64,000 nucleotides of DNA. Origin: Clavaria fumosa. Taxonomy: Eukaryota > Basidiomycota > Agaricomycetes > Agaricales > Clavariaceae. The notes beneath the pieces are model-generated. The model was not told the DNA's origin. It did not search any database and worked only from the letters and a program-made list of their open reading frames with translations. Position 1 is the first letter of the stretch. The number at the start of each line of letters is the position of its first letter. The position numbers and the translations under genes were made by a program. The DNA is taken from assembly GCA_951802425.1 (NCBI GenBank), contig OX637803.1, forward strand, positions 124,001 to 188,000, written 5' to 3'. Below are positions 11,281 to 21,780 of this stretch, in pieces.

Positions 11281-12175
11281 GAACCCCGTCCCTCGTCCTA
11301 ACTCGACGTCCGCGACGTCCCGACATCGACAACCAACCCAAACCAAACTTGCCTGGCCCTCCTAACGTACTTGGAAAGCCGCAACCCTCGCTATTCGCCA
11401 AACTGGATTCTCAAATGCTGAGAAAGAAGAACTTGCCAGAACCCTTGGGTCTCACCGACTGACAGAAGCAACACCACTTTTTCACCCTTCGCTACATCGA
11501 TCGCCGTACACCAGTACCCATCACTCGCTGCAACTCCCCGGACGGATGACCGCCGCAGAGCACTGTTTATCGCTCAGTCGAACGACAGTTTATCAAACCC
11601 AGACCTTGGTCCTCGAGAGAGATTCGTGAGCAGAAGCTCCACCCAGGCTACTTTCCCAGAGAGTTCCCCGCGCTACTTACCGCCACCCTTAACCAAGAAA
11701 TATTCTGTCAGGCTACCGAAGGCCTGACAATCGAGGACATCGAAAACATTGAGTCCCCGCCGAGAACGCCCTCGCCTGCTCCTACCCCACGACCCCTTAC
11801 CTACGCCACCACCTCGGTTCAGACCAACGCCCCTGAGCCCGAACCCGCCCCCAAGCGTTTCCTACAAGCACGCACAGCCAATGCTTGGCTCCTCATCGAC
11901 ACCAGCCACCACCCACCCCGACTCGCCACTTGGGCACCCATCAACCCCCGAGCGTATCCTAGTGCCTGGCCTCGGCCTGCTTCAGATATCCGAAGAAGTC
12001 TTCAGGACGCCCTCGGCCAGCAGAGCACCCTCGCCACCACCCACGAACCTTGCCCTCCCCATTCGACTCAATCCCCCGTTACCTCGGACTCCCTCTCCCT
12101 CCTCAGTCTCCTCTGTCTTCTTCGCCTCCGACTCAACGGAACTCCCGGACATTGACAAGGAACTCCACGGATACG
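11281..12175 (+). other. leader of element 3 with a long proline-rich open frame
   Basis: Between the primer-binding site and the gag ATG. One frame is open from 11749 to 12183, rich in Pro, Ser and Thr, but lacks an ATG at its start and ends just inside gag. It could be an earlier N-terminal part of Gag that lost its frame, or untranslated leader with biased composition. Confidence 0.4.
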
Positions 12176-13047
12176 ATGTCTAGCGGATTCTCTATCGCCC
12201 CCTTCGATGGGAATAAGGTTGCCTACTGAACCTTTGTCTGGCAGCTTAATGTTTTCTTCCTCGCAGAGCCAGAGAGGTTCAATACAGACCTAAAACGAAT
12301 TTTGTTTGCCCTGAACCAGATGCGTGGAGGATATGCAGGAGACTGGGCAAATTCGGTGGTTGAGAAGATAGTTGCAGCCCCTGCCTCATGCCCCACCTGG
12401 GCTGTCTTCAGGGAAAGGATGGATGCCGAGTTTTCGGACTTGGTAGAGAAGGAGAACGCCTACCTTAAGCTTGGGAAGCTTAAGCAAGGTAAATGCCCAG
12501 TAAATGAGTTCCTGACAGAGTTCAACCAGCTAGTCGCGAAGGCCGAACTCTCTGAGGGAACTCACGGAGACCTCATCATTACCCTCCTCGAGCCTGCCCT
12601 CAATTACAATATTACCGATCGCATCTATGCTGCTGCCGCCCTCCCACCCAACTATTCTGCCTGGAAGAGGAAGGCCCTCGCCATCGATATGATGCTCGAA
12701 AGTTGCGACGCCATGCGCCCCGCCCAGCAGATCATCTACGCCAAACCACCTGATCACCCGGCCCCGCAACCCTCTGTGCCCCCCCAGCACGACCCGAATG
12801 CGATGCAGGTTGACCGGATCCTGTCGCGTGGCAATTGCTACAATTGTCAGCAGCCTGGCCACCTCGCACGCAACTGCCCACTCCCTCGCAAGCCCGGATC
12901 AACGTCTGGGCCAACGACACCTCAACCGTGACTGCCGATGAGCTTGAGGCCCTGGTGGCCCAGCTTCGCGACACCATCGAGGTGAAGGATAAGGAACTTG
13001 GGGCGCTGAAAGAGGCGAAGGCAGATTTTCCCGCAGGCGAGGAATGA
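12176..13047 (+). pseudogene. element 3 gag
   Basis: The frame begins at ATG 12176 (MSSGFSIAPFDG), meets a TGA at about 12230 (VAY-stop-TF), and continues to the stop near 12931 with a capsid-like helical region and the zinc knuckle CYNCQQPGHLARNC. Beyond the knuckle a different frame (12835-13047) holds a coiled-coil tail (LEALVAQLRDTIEVKDKEL), so a frameshift has separated the C-terminus. Gag binds element RNA and forms particles in the cytoplasm. Confidence 0.8.
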
Positions 13048-13218
13048 AGGAAGCAGCTTCCCTGCCTAAGTCCCCCCTGTACTAGTACCACGACAATGCC
13101 AGTCTCTGACTCGTCTCCCAAACTGCTTCTAAGGATGACGAAAATAGTGGGCTGCCAAGAAACAGCCCAACTTGAATTCAGAGTTTGAATCTCCCCTCCC
13201 ACCTTCCCAAGTAGAGCC

Positions 13219-14386
13219 ATGCATGGGAAAGTGCTTATCGACAGCGGCAGTACGACCTCAGTCATGGACCACAGTTTCGCCAATCAGAACTGTTTCCCCA
13301 TGGAGCAACTCCCATCTCCAATGATCACAAGGAATGCAGACGGTACCCCGAACTCGCGAGGACCCATCACGCATCTCACCAAGGTCACGGTCGAATTCGG
13401 TCTTGGACACCGTGAGATTATCGAGTGCTACCTGGGCGACTATCCTGACTTCGACCTTGTGCTAGGCGATGATTGGCTCTGGAAGCACAATCCCACTATT
13501 GACTGGCGGACTCGCTCCCTTGAATTCCGACATTGCCGCGACCTTCCCTGCAGTGCTGCAGTCCGTGTCATCGCAAACGATTCCCCCGATTGGCCGACCC
13601 TCTTCCCACCCAACACCCAAGGCCTACCGCGCAGAGCTCCGGAAGTGGTTAGACGAGAACCTTGTGACTGGACGAATTTATCCAGGTCAGTCGCCCTGGG
13701 CTAGCCCTCTCTTCTTTAAGAATGAAGGGGACAAGCTCCGGCCCGTGGTCGATTACAAACGGCTAAACAAAGTTACGGTCAAGAATGCCTACCCTCTCCC
13801 TCTCATCCAGAACATCTATGATCACCTGCAGAAGTTCCGCTACTACTCGAAAATTGATATCCGGATTGGGTTCAACAATATCCGGGCATCGGAGGAGAGC
13901 GAGAGACTGTTGGCGTTCATATGCGAATACGGTCAATTCCTCTGTCGAGTCATGCCTTTCAGAGTGACTAATGCCCCCGCAATCTTTCAGGGTTTTATGG
14001 ACAGTATCCTGAAGGATCTGGTGGCCACCGGCCAGGTCTTCGTTTATATTGATGGCATCCTCATCTGCTCCGATACCCGCGAGGAACTCCGTGACCTTAC
14101 CGTGCGTGTTTTCCAGGTTCTCCAAGAAAACCATCTAACCGTCAAACCCACAAAGTGCGAGTTTGAACGAACGGAGGTGACTTTCCTTGGAAACAAGATC
14201 CAACAGGGGACCATCAAGAAAAGCGAAAAGAGGTGCTCAGCAATCGACAACTGGCCAATTCCAAAATCCGCCAAGGACGCACGCAGGTACACGGCCCTCG
14301 GAAGTTACTACTGACGGTATATCCCGAATTATGCCAGAATTGCTGCCCCTCTCCATGCCTGCACCAGCAAAGGTGAATTTAATTTA
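13219..14386 (+). pseudogene. element 3 protease and reverse transcriptase, frameshifted
   Basis: 13219-13704 reads as aspartic protease with LIDSGSTTS and VLGDDWLWKHNP. RT follows in another frame to 14314 (WASPLFFKNEGDKLRPVVDY, NAYPLPLIQN, NAPAIFQGFM). The usual linker and first RT segment between the two domains are shortened, so there is a deletion as well as a frameshift. The active-site box reads YIDGILI, with Gly in place of the second catalytic Asp. A TGA at 14312-14314 (SYY-stop-RYIP) falls where relatives have Arg, consistent with CGA-to-TGA. Confidence 0.85.
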
Positions 14387-16285
14387 ATGGATGCCGCGCT
14401 AAAGTCATTCTACAACATCCAGGACGCAATCCGGAATTCGGTCCAAGTCGCGATCCCACAGGATGGAATGCTGTGGAAGGTTGAGACAGATGCCAGTGAG
14501 ATCACGACCTCGGCTATCCTGTACCAGCAACAGGACGGGGTATGGAGAATGGTGGACTGCCTATCAACGAAGCTTTGGGACGCTCAGCTAAATTACGACG
14601 TCTATGACCTGGAACTCCTCGCAGTGGTAAGAGCGCTTGAGGAGTGGCAACACTATCTCCTTGGCCAGGACTTCGAGGTCCATACGGACCACAAGAACCT
14701 CTCGTATTTCCGAAAGCCAAACCCGCTCAATGGACGCCAGAACCGGTGGAGGCAATTTCTATCACTCTTCTGGTTCAAGATTGTTCCTCGCTCCAGGAAG
14801 TCGAATGCCGCAGCCGATGCTCTTTCCCGCCACCCCGATTATGACGACCATCCTCCCCACCCTGCCCAAGTTCTGTTACTGGACCATTTCTTCTGGGTCA
14901 ACGAGACCCTGTCCCTAATGGAGAAGCTAAGGATTGAGCAAGCCCTGGAGACCCCTCCAGAAGAGGCAGAGAAGGATGAGGAAGGATATCTCTGGGTGCA
15001 CGAGAAGCTCTGGGTCCCGACATCGCTCGTAAAGGACATCCTCGACCTCCATCACTCGGCTCGGACCACCGTACACCTGGGAATTTCAAAAACCCAGGTC
15101 GCGGTCGCAAAGTATTGGTACTGGCCCACACTTAAGAAGGACACCCGCACCTACGTCATCACCTGTGATGTCTGCCCGAGAATAAAACCTCGGTGCGGAT
15201 GGAAACCGGCACCCCTCCACCCTCTCCCAATCTCCTCGCGACCTTGGCAAGTCATTGGTTGGGACTTAATTGGCCCCGTCTCGGAATCTGCAGGTTATGA
15301 TATGATCCTGGTGATCAAGGACTACCTAACCAAGACCATTGTCCTTGCCCTGACTGTCCAGGAACTCACGTCAGAGGGAGCAGCCTCACTCCTCCTCGAG
15401 AAGATATATGCCTACTACGGACTCCCCGAAAAGGTAGTATCTGACCAGGGAGGACAGTTTATCTCCAAATTTATGCGTGAGGTCTACGACAAACTGGGCA
15501 TCAAGTCCGCTGCTTCCACTGCCTACCACCCGCAGACAGACGGACAGGTGGAGAGGGCCAATCAGGAGGTAGAAGTAGTCCTTTACACACTGACCAAGGA
15601 AGACCAGGCTGATTGGGCTGCCGTACTCCCCCTTGCCCAGTTCACTCTCAACTCGCGACCCATTCGCGACTTGGACATCACTCCCTTTTCGGCTCTCCAC
15701 GGCTTCGACCCCACCCCGATCCCTGATTTCCCCGCCAGCTTCGATATACCCGCCACCGACGAGTTCCTTGCACGAATTTCCGCTGCCTGCGACCGCCTCT
15801 GGGATGTCTTGCAGAAGGGACAAGCGACTGACTCCGCAACTTACGATGACCACTTGCAAGAACCGGAGATCTATAGGAAAGGTGGCCTGGTATATTTAGA
15901 TTCGCGGAACCTCCCCCTCAAACTTCCCTCCAAGAAGCTTGGGCCTAAGTTCGTCGGTCCCTTCCCTGTGGAAGAGAAGGTAGGAACCTTGGCCTACCGC
16001 CTTACCCTTCCCCCGAGCTGGCGAATCCACCCGGTCTTCAACGAGACCTTGCTCAAACCCTTCCGAGGAGACCCATCGTCCATCCGACCACCACCTGAGC
16101 TCGTAGAAGGAGGGGAACAGTACGACATCGAGCGAGTCGTAGCCAAGAGGAAGAGGAGGGGGAAAGTACAATATCTGGTAAGCTGGGTTGGCTATCCACC
16201 CGAGGAGAATACTTGGGAGCCCCTGGAGAACCTCACATGCACGAAGGAGGCCATTGTGGAGTTTGTCCAGGAGAACAAATCTTAG
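14387..16285 (+). CDS. element 3 RNase H, integrase and chromodomain
   Basis: 632 codons in the same frame as the RT, split from it only by the TGA at 14312. Order: end of the RT connection, RNase H with VETDAS (about residue 30) and TDHKNLSYF, integrase zinc region (HHSARTTVH, CDVCPRIKP, about 220-270), core with GWDLIGP, SDQGGQF and the glutamate of QVERANQEVE, then a C-terminal chromodomain (YDIERVVAKRKRR to NTWEPLENL). The chromodomain places it in the chromoviruses, whose integrases are guided to heterochromatin. The stop TAG at 16283-16285 touches the polypurine tract. Confidence 0.9.
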   Translation: MDAALKSFYNIQDAIRNSVQVAIPQDGMLWKVETDASEITTSAILYQQQDGVWRMVDCLSTKLWDAQLNYDVYDLELLAVVRALEEWQHYLLGQDFEVHTDHKNLSYFRKPNPLNGRQNRWRQFLSLFWFKIVPRSRKSNAAADALSRHPDYDDHPPHPAQVLLLDHFFWVNETLSLMEKLRIEQALETPPEEAEKDEEGYLWVHEKLWVPTSLVKDILDLHHSARTTVHLGISKTQVAVAKYWYWPTLKKDTRTYVITCDVCPRIKPRCGWKPAPLHPLPISSRPWQVIGWDLIGPVSESAGYDMILVIKDYLTKTIVLALTVQELTSEGAASLLLEKIYAYYGLPEKVVSDQGGQFISKFMREVYDKLGIKSAASTAYHPQTDGQVERANQEVEVVLYTLTKEDQADWAAVLPLAQFTLNSRPIRDLDITPFSALHGFDPTPIPDFPASFDIPATDEFLARISAACDRLWDVLQKGQATDSATYDDHLQEPEIYRKGGLVYLDSRNLPLKLPSKKLGPKFVGPFPVEEKVGTLAYRLTLPPSWRIHPVFNETLLKPFRGDPSSIRPPPELVEGGEQYDIERVVAKRKRRGKVQYLVSWVGYPPEENTWEPLENLTCTKEAIVEFVQENKS

Positions 16286-16296
16286 GAAGGGGAATA
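16286..16296 (+). other. polypurine tract of element 3
   Basis: GAAGGGGAATA directly before the TGTCACGG start of the 3' LTR and just after the pol stop codon. Confidence 0.8.
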
Positions 16297-16923
16297 TGTC
16301 ACGGCGACATCACATGACTCGCAAAGGCCGTGGACACGTGACCTGTCACATGATCAGTAAGTCACAGGACTCACGTGACCACCACCGACAGTATGGCCCA
16401 AATGTGTGATGGCACATCAAGCGGGATGCCATCACCCTGTCAGCAGGCTGACACTTGACGTTGCCCATCAAGCGACCATCCCTAACACGACCTTGTTTTC
16501 TCCCGCGCCCCGCCTTTACCATTATCCCATCCCCTTGGCATCCCCATCTCCTTCCCACAGTGGCTTCCTGTCCCCCTGGCATCCTTGCACCGCTATCCCG
16601 TTCCCCCGCCAACCGACGCTTCCCTTCTTGGGACCATGGCAACTTCGCGATCGTCACCCGGATACTTTCATTTCCTCCCTACCGTCACTTCCATTGTACA
16701 TCTCCTCTTACTACCTTGTACTAATATCGTTTCCATGGTCTTGGACTCCAGTATATATACAAGTAGATACTTGGCATGTATTCCCCAGACTTTGATATTC
16801 TCCAGAAATCGCCTCTTTCTACTTCCTCGTTGAGCCTTCATGTCAGCTATTCACATGACCCTTGCGACCTTGTTGCGACCTCACCGCGACCTTTGAGCTC
16901 CAGATTTAGGATCAACCGTGACA
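16297..16923 (+). repeat. 3' LTR of element 3
   Basis: 627 bp, TGTCACGG...CCGTGACA, colinear with the 5' LTR without gaps. It has the same TATA-like run (about 16751-16759) and CACGTGAC motifs. GGTAC follows at 16924-16928. Confidence 0.95.
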
Positions 16924-18069
16924 GGTACGTAGCTGTAAAACAAAGATCTGGGCCTTGGGCACTCGGTATCACTTGGGGAGGGTCACAGTAGACTTCCTCT
17001 GGGTCTGGTCACATGTATCTACACACAGTAAAAATTTTGTGCAGTTCTGTTACACACCGCAGGCAGGGTAAAGAAGAAGAGGATGAGGGGGATAAGCTGT
17101 GACAGAGTGTGACAGTTTGAGATAGGGGTCCAGGCTAGCCGGGTTAGGACACAGGGCTAGGGTGGATTGGGTGGGATGTATTGTGTCAGACTTAGTCTCA
17201 CACTCACACAACTTAACGTAAGGTCAATGATGACAATACTAACATAAGGGGAAAAGGGCACAAGTAAGAAAAGGACACAGTATATATAGCGAGTGCTTCA
17301 GGAGTTGCCGGCATTCCCACACTCGGACCTGTGCATCACGTGATGCGCTCAGGCCCGGGTCATGTGATTTTCCCATTACATAATCTGCCACCCATTCAGG
17401 TCATGTGACCCATCTGCAAAACTCTTTTGCAATCCTTTCTTGGCCTTTCCAGCCTGCTTATGTAAGCAATCCTGATGCTGGCTGCTTACCTGTGAAGACA
17501 TTGGCCTCCTTGAGTTTGGGGCTGTCATCACTGGACTTTGGATAGTAGATGTAGGTGAGTAGGTAGACAGGGCTTTGTCTTCTGGCTGTGACTTGTTGGC
17601 TGTGGCAGGGTGACTTGCTGGCTGTGGACTCTGAAGGAAGATCTGAGATCACTGGGGACAGGTGGGAGCAGACTGAGAGACCTCAGGAGTTGGTGCAATA
17701 AGAGTGAGCAGCACAGGTGGTGTGTGAGTGTGGTTAGTGCATGGTGAATGAGGTGGGTGGCACAAGTGAGGCAGGAGGTGCAAGTGAGGTAAGCCAAGTG
17801 GTGCATTTTCAATTGAGGTGAGTTGGCAGGCAGTGCAAGTGAGGTGAGTAGGTGAGCAGTATGGGTAGCACCAGTGGGACAGGTGCAGAATAATATTCTC
17901 TATTAGGTGCACAAAACCCCATGCCAATATCTTGGGTATTATTAGCCTTGCTGTCACCTCCCAATCCTTGCATTTGCACTCTGCAACTTACCAACAAACA
18001 CTGCAAAGTCCAAAACATAACTTACTGTAAAATCCCTTTGGTGCTATTTTGGAGAAGGGCACAGTTCGT
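16924..18069. other. non-coding flank of element 3, with degenerate AAGTGAGGTGAG repeats
   Basis: No gene recognised. Starts with the right copy of GGTAC and continues the interrupted element 2 leader. Palindromic ATCACGTGAT and CATGTGA words lie at about 17333-17412. From about 17680 to 17870 there are imperfect repeats of GCAAGTGAGGTGAG. The short minus-strand frames here are Leu/His/Thr-rich products of these repeats. Confidence 0.5.
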
Positions 18070-19340
18070 CTACTGCACACAGCCATCCAACCACCACCCA
18101 CGCAATGCCGCATGACGGGTGGCCGCGCACGAGCAACCCCTCCAGCGCGTGCGCAGTTGTCGTCGCATGCAGATCATCTCATCCAGGCCTGTCTGGATCT
18201 CTCGTTTCGCATTGTCTGCGTCCGTCATCACCATGACTATTGGAGGTACTGTGCTGCATGTGGCAGAGGTGCTCGATGATGGCGTGCGTCGGAACCTCGT
18301 CATGATGCGCAAGCCGACAATCAGCCTTGTGAGCGCCAGCTGTGGATGGCTTGTCGCCAGCACGCACACGTCTTGCGAACAGAGCACCGCCAGCGCGTCT
18401 GTCGCGAGGACAAGCGCTCCCTCAGGCTCTGACAGGCCAACAAAATCTGGATATATATGGCAGGGTTATGCAGGACATAAGACAGACTGACCGGCAAACT
18501 GTAACCTCTTCGCCTTGCCCAGCGCCTCCCGCGCGACTCTAATGGCATCTACCATCGTCTCACCCTCCACCTCCACTACGACGCCGCATAGCGTGCACCG
18601 CATTGTTGCCAACCTCCCCTCTAAGTAAGGCATTCGATGCATCCACATTTTGCGTGGTGAGCAAAGGTGAATCAAGCGAGAAAAGTTGAAGAAGGGGCTG
18701 CTGACCTGGCAGTGGGCACGCAACGCCACAGCACTTTCAACACTCGACAGCTTCACGCAGGTGCACCCGAGTTGGGGCTTTGCACAACGCGCAAGTGCAC
18801 GTGAAGTTGTACGTCTCCCGTAGCGCGGCGAGGCGCGCTGCACGCGGGAGCGTCGTATCGACGTACGAGAGCAATATCTATACGAGATATTACAGATTTT
18901 AGTTATAGTCGGGCCCAAAAGGAACTAACAGATGCACCTCCTGGAGCGCGACGACGTGCATGACATCTTGCATACCGCTACGCAGAGCGGGGAAGACGAC
19001 GACCGCATTCAGGACTCACGTGTGGTTCATGAGTGCGACAAGAGGCGCGATGGCATCGCCAATCATGCTAAGGGTGGGCGTCGTAATTGAGACCTACCAA
19101 GTACGAAGGACTTCTTAATTGCGATTCCGCGACCCGAGATGGATGACTGACAGATTTCCAGAAATGAACGATAATGCGAAACAAGTCCAGATCCTCCTGG
19201 TTGGCTGGTCGCTGTGGAAAAGTACCTCGAGAGAGAAGAGCCTCCTGCGACTGCGACGATGGGGTAGATGGGGGCTGAGACTGCAGGTATGACTTTGGTG
19301 CTTTCGCTTGACGAGCAGCTTTATAATGAGTTGCCGCCAC
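18070..19340 (-). pseudogene. SET-domain (SMYD-like) gene remnant
   Basis: Pieces of a SET-domain protein lie in order on the minus strand. The segment at about 19080-18930 reads TTPTLSMIGDAIAPLVALMNHT, then a TGA, then NAVVVFP; the family has NHSCxPNAVVVFP here, so the stop takes the place of the conserved cysteine. The next block (about 18870-18715) reads LLSYVDTTLPRAARLAALR then YNFTCTCALC, the end of SET plus the post-SET cysteines. Further blocks (MRCTLCGVVVEVEG..., about 18600-18490; LVLATDALAVLC..., to about 18070) match the helical C-terminal part. GT-AG introns are visible (for example a 52-nt one ending near 18876) but the phases do not all join. These proteins are usually lysine methyltransferases. 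Upstream exons near 19340-19150 are uncertain. Confidence 0.6.
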
Positions 19341-19572
19341 GAAGACAACTGCTTAGACTAGAATTTTGCTGTGGTGGGAGACGAATAAGGATGAATTCAC
19401 AGAGCACAAGATGACCTTCGATGGACACGCGTGTGTGGCGATGACCAAGGGGAAGCCCATGAAATCCGGAGGCCATATGTATGAAGTTGAGTACGCAGAA
19501 TCCACAAAAGCAGTGCGGGAATTGATGCAGACGCACATCTCAGGTGCCCTATAGCGTTACAAACAGAAGCAT
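19341..19572 (+). other. spacer with a short unassigned open frame
   Basis: A frame at 19366-19554 (about 62 codons, ending HISGAL) has ordinary amino-acid composition but no recognised motif and no clear start. It may be a leftover exon. Nothing else seen. Confidence 0.3.
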
Positions 19573-19573
19573 G

Positions 19574-20215
19574 TACAGTCATCAATCAGTCATTGATACA
19601 GTCAAATTTATAGTGCTTATTAATGTTCATTACTAACCAACTTCAAAATTCTAAATAGACAGAAGGATGTGCCCTCATATGAAGAATATTTTCCCCAACT
19701 CTCTTGGGGAAGATGTTGTAAGAAATGGATGAGCCATGATAAACACTCCCAGAAGCAGCTTTTACAGCAGATGGGTCATTGATACAGTCACAATTAGTCA
19801 CAATAGTTCCCATTTTAGGACCTCCCATCAATAACACTGCATGACATGGCAGCATGAGCCATTAAGCTATCCTTTATTTCCTGGTTTATCTGGGTCTTCT
19901 TTATTTCTGATTTGCTTCGGCCCACCATCATGCATGCTAAAAAATAAAGATTTGCCATGATTAGTCATCATACTTGAATGAGGTGTGACATTAGTCATCA
20001 TTCTGCCAAATGTGGCAGACTTTTTCAGTTTTGTGTCCTTGGACACTTCAGAGGCCACATCACAGTGCTTACTATGTCAACTAGCCAGTGAATTCATAAC
20101 AATGAGTATTGCAAAGTGATTGCCAGTAATTTGAGCCCTCCAGAAGGTCAGATAGTTGAGAATTCACAAAGTGTATCAATGACCCATATGTATCAATGAC
20201 TGATTGATGACTGTA
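19574..20215. mobile_element. Tc1/mariner-like MITE with TA duplication
   Basis: A 638-bp segment, 19576-20213, starts CAGTCATCAATCAGTCATTG and ends with the exact reverse complement; the matching arms are 24 bp (27 bp if the flanking GTA/TAC is counted). A TA dinucleotide flanks each side (19574-19575 and 20214-20215), the duplication made by Tc1/mariner/pogo transposases. The motif CATTGATACAGTCA recurs inside (near 19785 and 20175). There is no transposase frame, so it is non-autonomous. Confidence 0.8.
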
Positions 20216-20516
20216 CCTGCAGAGAGCAATGTGCCCAACCACATTTCAACGCTGGTTTCTACCATTTACAATATGTTGCTGAGAAGTAGAGAATCCACAA
20301 GATAGCGCTCGCTGGAAAACGTGCCGCTCCGCTGAAAATGGGCGCGAGGGAACAAGCTTGACAAACTTTTGCCAAACCAGTTTCGCCGAAGACGATGGTG
20401 TGCAACTCCACTCTTGAATTTGAAGCAAGTGGTGGTTCTGAGAGTGGCGGCGTCGTTGGGATATGGACCGGACTCTGGTGCTCGCATTTGCAAACCACTA
20501 TAATATGTAGATGCGC
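20216..20516. other. short intergenic stretch
   Basis: Lies just downstream (on the minus strand) of the HNH gene. It probably contains its 3' untranslated region; no specific signal identified. Confidence 0.3.
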
Positions 20517-21780
20517 TTATGCAATGAATGGGTCTCCCGTAACTGTAGCCCTCCAATCCTCCAAGTACGCTGTGCGCTCCTGCTTCTTCTGAGCATGCCT
20601 TTCCATAGCCGCCTTTGAGTTGCCCCAGAAAAATAACATGACGTCATCCTCATCCCATCTGTCCTGCACCTCGAAGTCTGCATCTGCCTCCTCATTCGTA
20701 TTTCTTCTACTCCCGGCACCCTGTCCTCCTTGGCTCGTAGCAGCAGCCCGCTTTTGAATAGCAATGGTGTGATCATGCTTGACCCTTATTGGTCCTATCG
20801 GTGCCGGTACAGGTACAGGTGGGCGAGGGATATCGGGACGATCGCTCAGAACACTGGTATTTTTGCCCCATTGCTTCACAGCTGCGGCACCATGATTATA
20901 GTGCAATAAGAGGTCTGCAGGCTTGGGCAATTGCTGGTCCATGAAAGTGGCATCGTTGTTGTTTGGGAATAGGCGCAGGACAAATCTGTCTGGCGTAACG
21001 ATCCATTGGAGCGTATATCGGGAGTTTGTTGGGTAACTGACATTCGTGTCTATATCGCGCTGGCACCTATCCGGGATGTCGGTGGTTTGGAGGATAGGAT
21101 TCGGTGTCTGACGTGATGTTTAGTGTTGATCGCTCTGAAGAAAAGGGCGGACAAACTTTGAGAACAACGACGTGTCGTGGGTCAAAATAATGGTTATGAA
21201 GATTATCAACAGCATAGAAGCCATTCCGAATATTGTTTATAGTGAGTGTGTCAAGATTTTCTTCATGTGGCCGGCTGACAATGATACGTTGGAGCCACTG
21301 GAGTAATATACTGAATTTAGCTCGCAAACCAGGGCAAGAGTAATATGAACATGCCTCGTCGCCGCGTGCGTATGGGATGATATGCATCCCCATGCCTGCC
21401 AGACCGGTCCAGACGCAACGACCATCGCGCTTTAAAAGCTCTTCGCGAAAGTCTCCGCGGGTTCCCGTAGATTCGGACGGAACTTGGGTGCGTTGCTTGA
21501 TGACCTCAAGGTCAACGGCGTGGGTGAGAACGTTTCCACCTGGCACAGTGTAATGGTAGATGCCCTGATCAAGCAACTCGCCATTCACCGAAATCTCGTT
21601 CCCTTGCTCATCCATCAAATCTCCAATGTCACCGAGGACGCACCATCCAAGATAACGTAGGTACTTTCGTGGGCTCAAGCAGACTGTGGCGACAATTGCG
21701 GTAGGAATTTCGAGGTAAAACGGATTTTCTTGAGACAATAAAACGAGGCGAATAAATCCTGGTGGTGGTCGGGAAGACAT
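20517..21780 (-). CDS. HNH endonuclease-like protein, spliced, apparently intact
   Basis: Three exons: 21780-21355, 21297-21157 and 21107-20517. The 49-nt intron 21108-21156 has GT-AG ends and an ACTAAAC branch motif; removing it joins VVVLK to TPNPILQTTDIP. The 57-nt intron 21298-21354 has a GC donor and CTCCAG acceptor; it keeps the frame open, but removing it restores GDE-WLQRI, the family consensus after HIIPYARGDE. The product is about 385 aa. The HNH-like core spans RDGRCVWTG, HIIPYARGDE, NNIRNG, and LHNHYFDPRHVVVLK. The C-terminal part (SYPTNSRYTLQW, PNNNDATF, LPKPADLLLHYNHGAAAVKQWG) matches a large multicopy Agaricomycete family. ATG 21778 is chosen because upstream codons lack ATG. 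Nuclease activity is not established for this family. Confidence 0.8.

Larger units (their letters stand above)
10640..16923 (+). mobile_element. Ty3/Gypsy chromovirus element 3, structurally complete
   Basis: 6284 bp with two 627-bp LTRs, a primer-binding site, gag, protease, RT, RNase H, integrase, chromodomain, polypurine tract and a 5-bp target duplication. It sits inside the 5' region of element 2, so it is the younger of the two. The reading frames carry stops, a frameshift and a deletion between protease and RT, so it could move only with proteins supplied in trans. Confidence 0.95.

Noticed and set aside
17450..17957. Leu/His/Thr-rich minus frames
   Set aside because: Products of degenerate AAGTGAGGTGAG repeats without domain or intron support.
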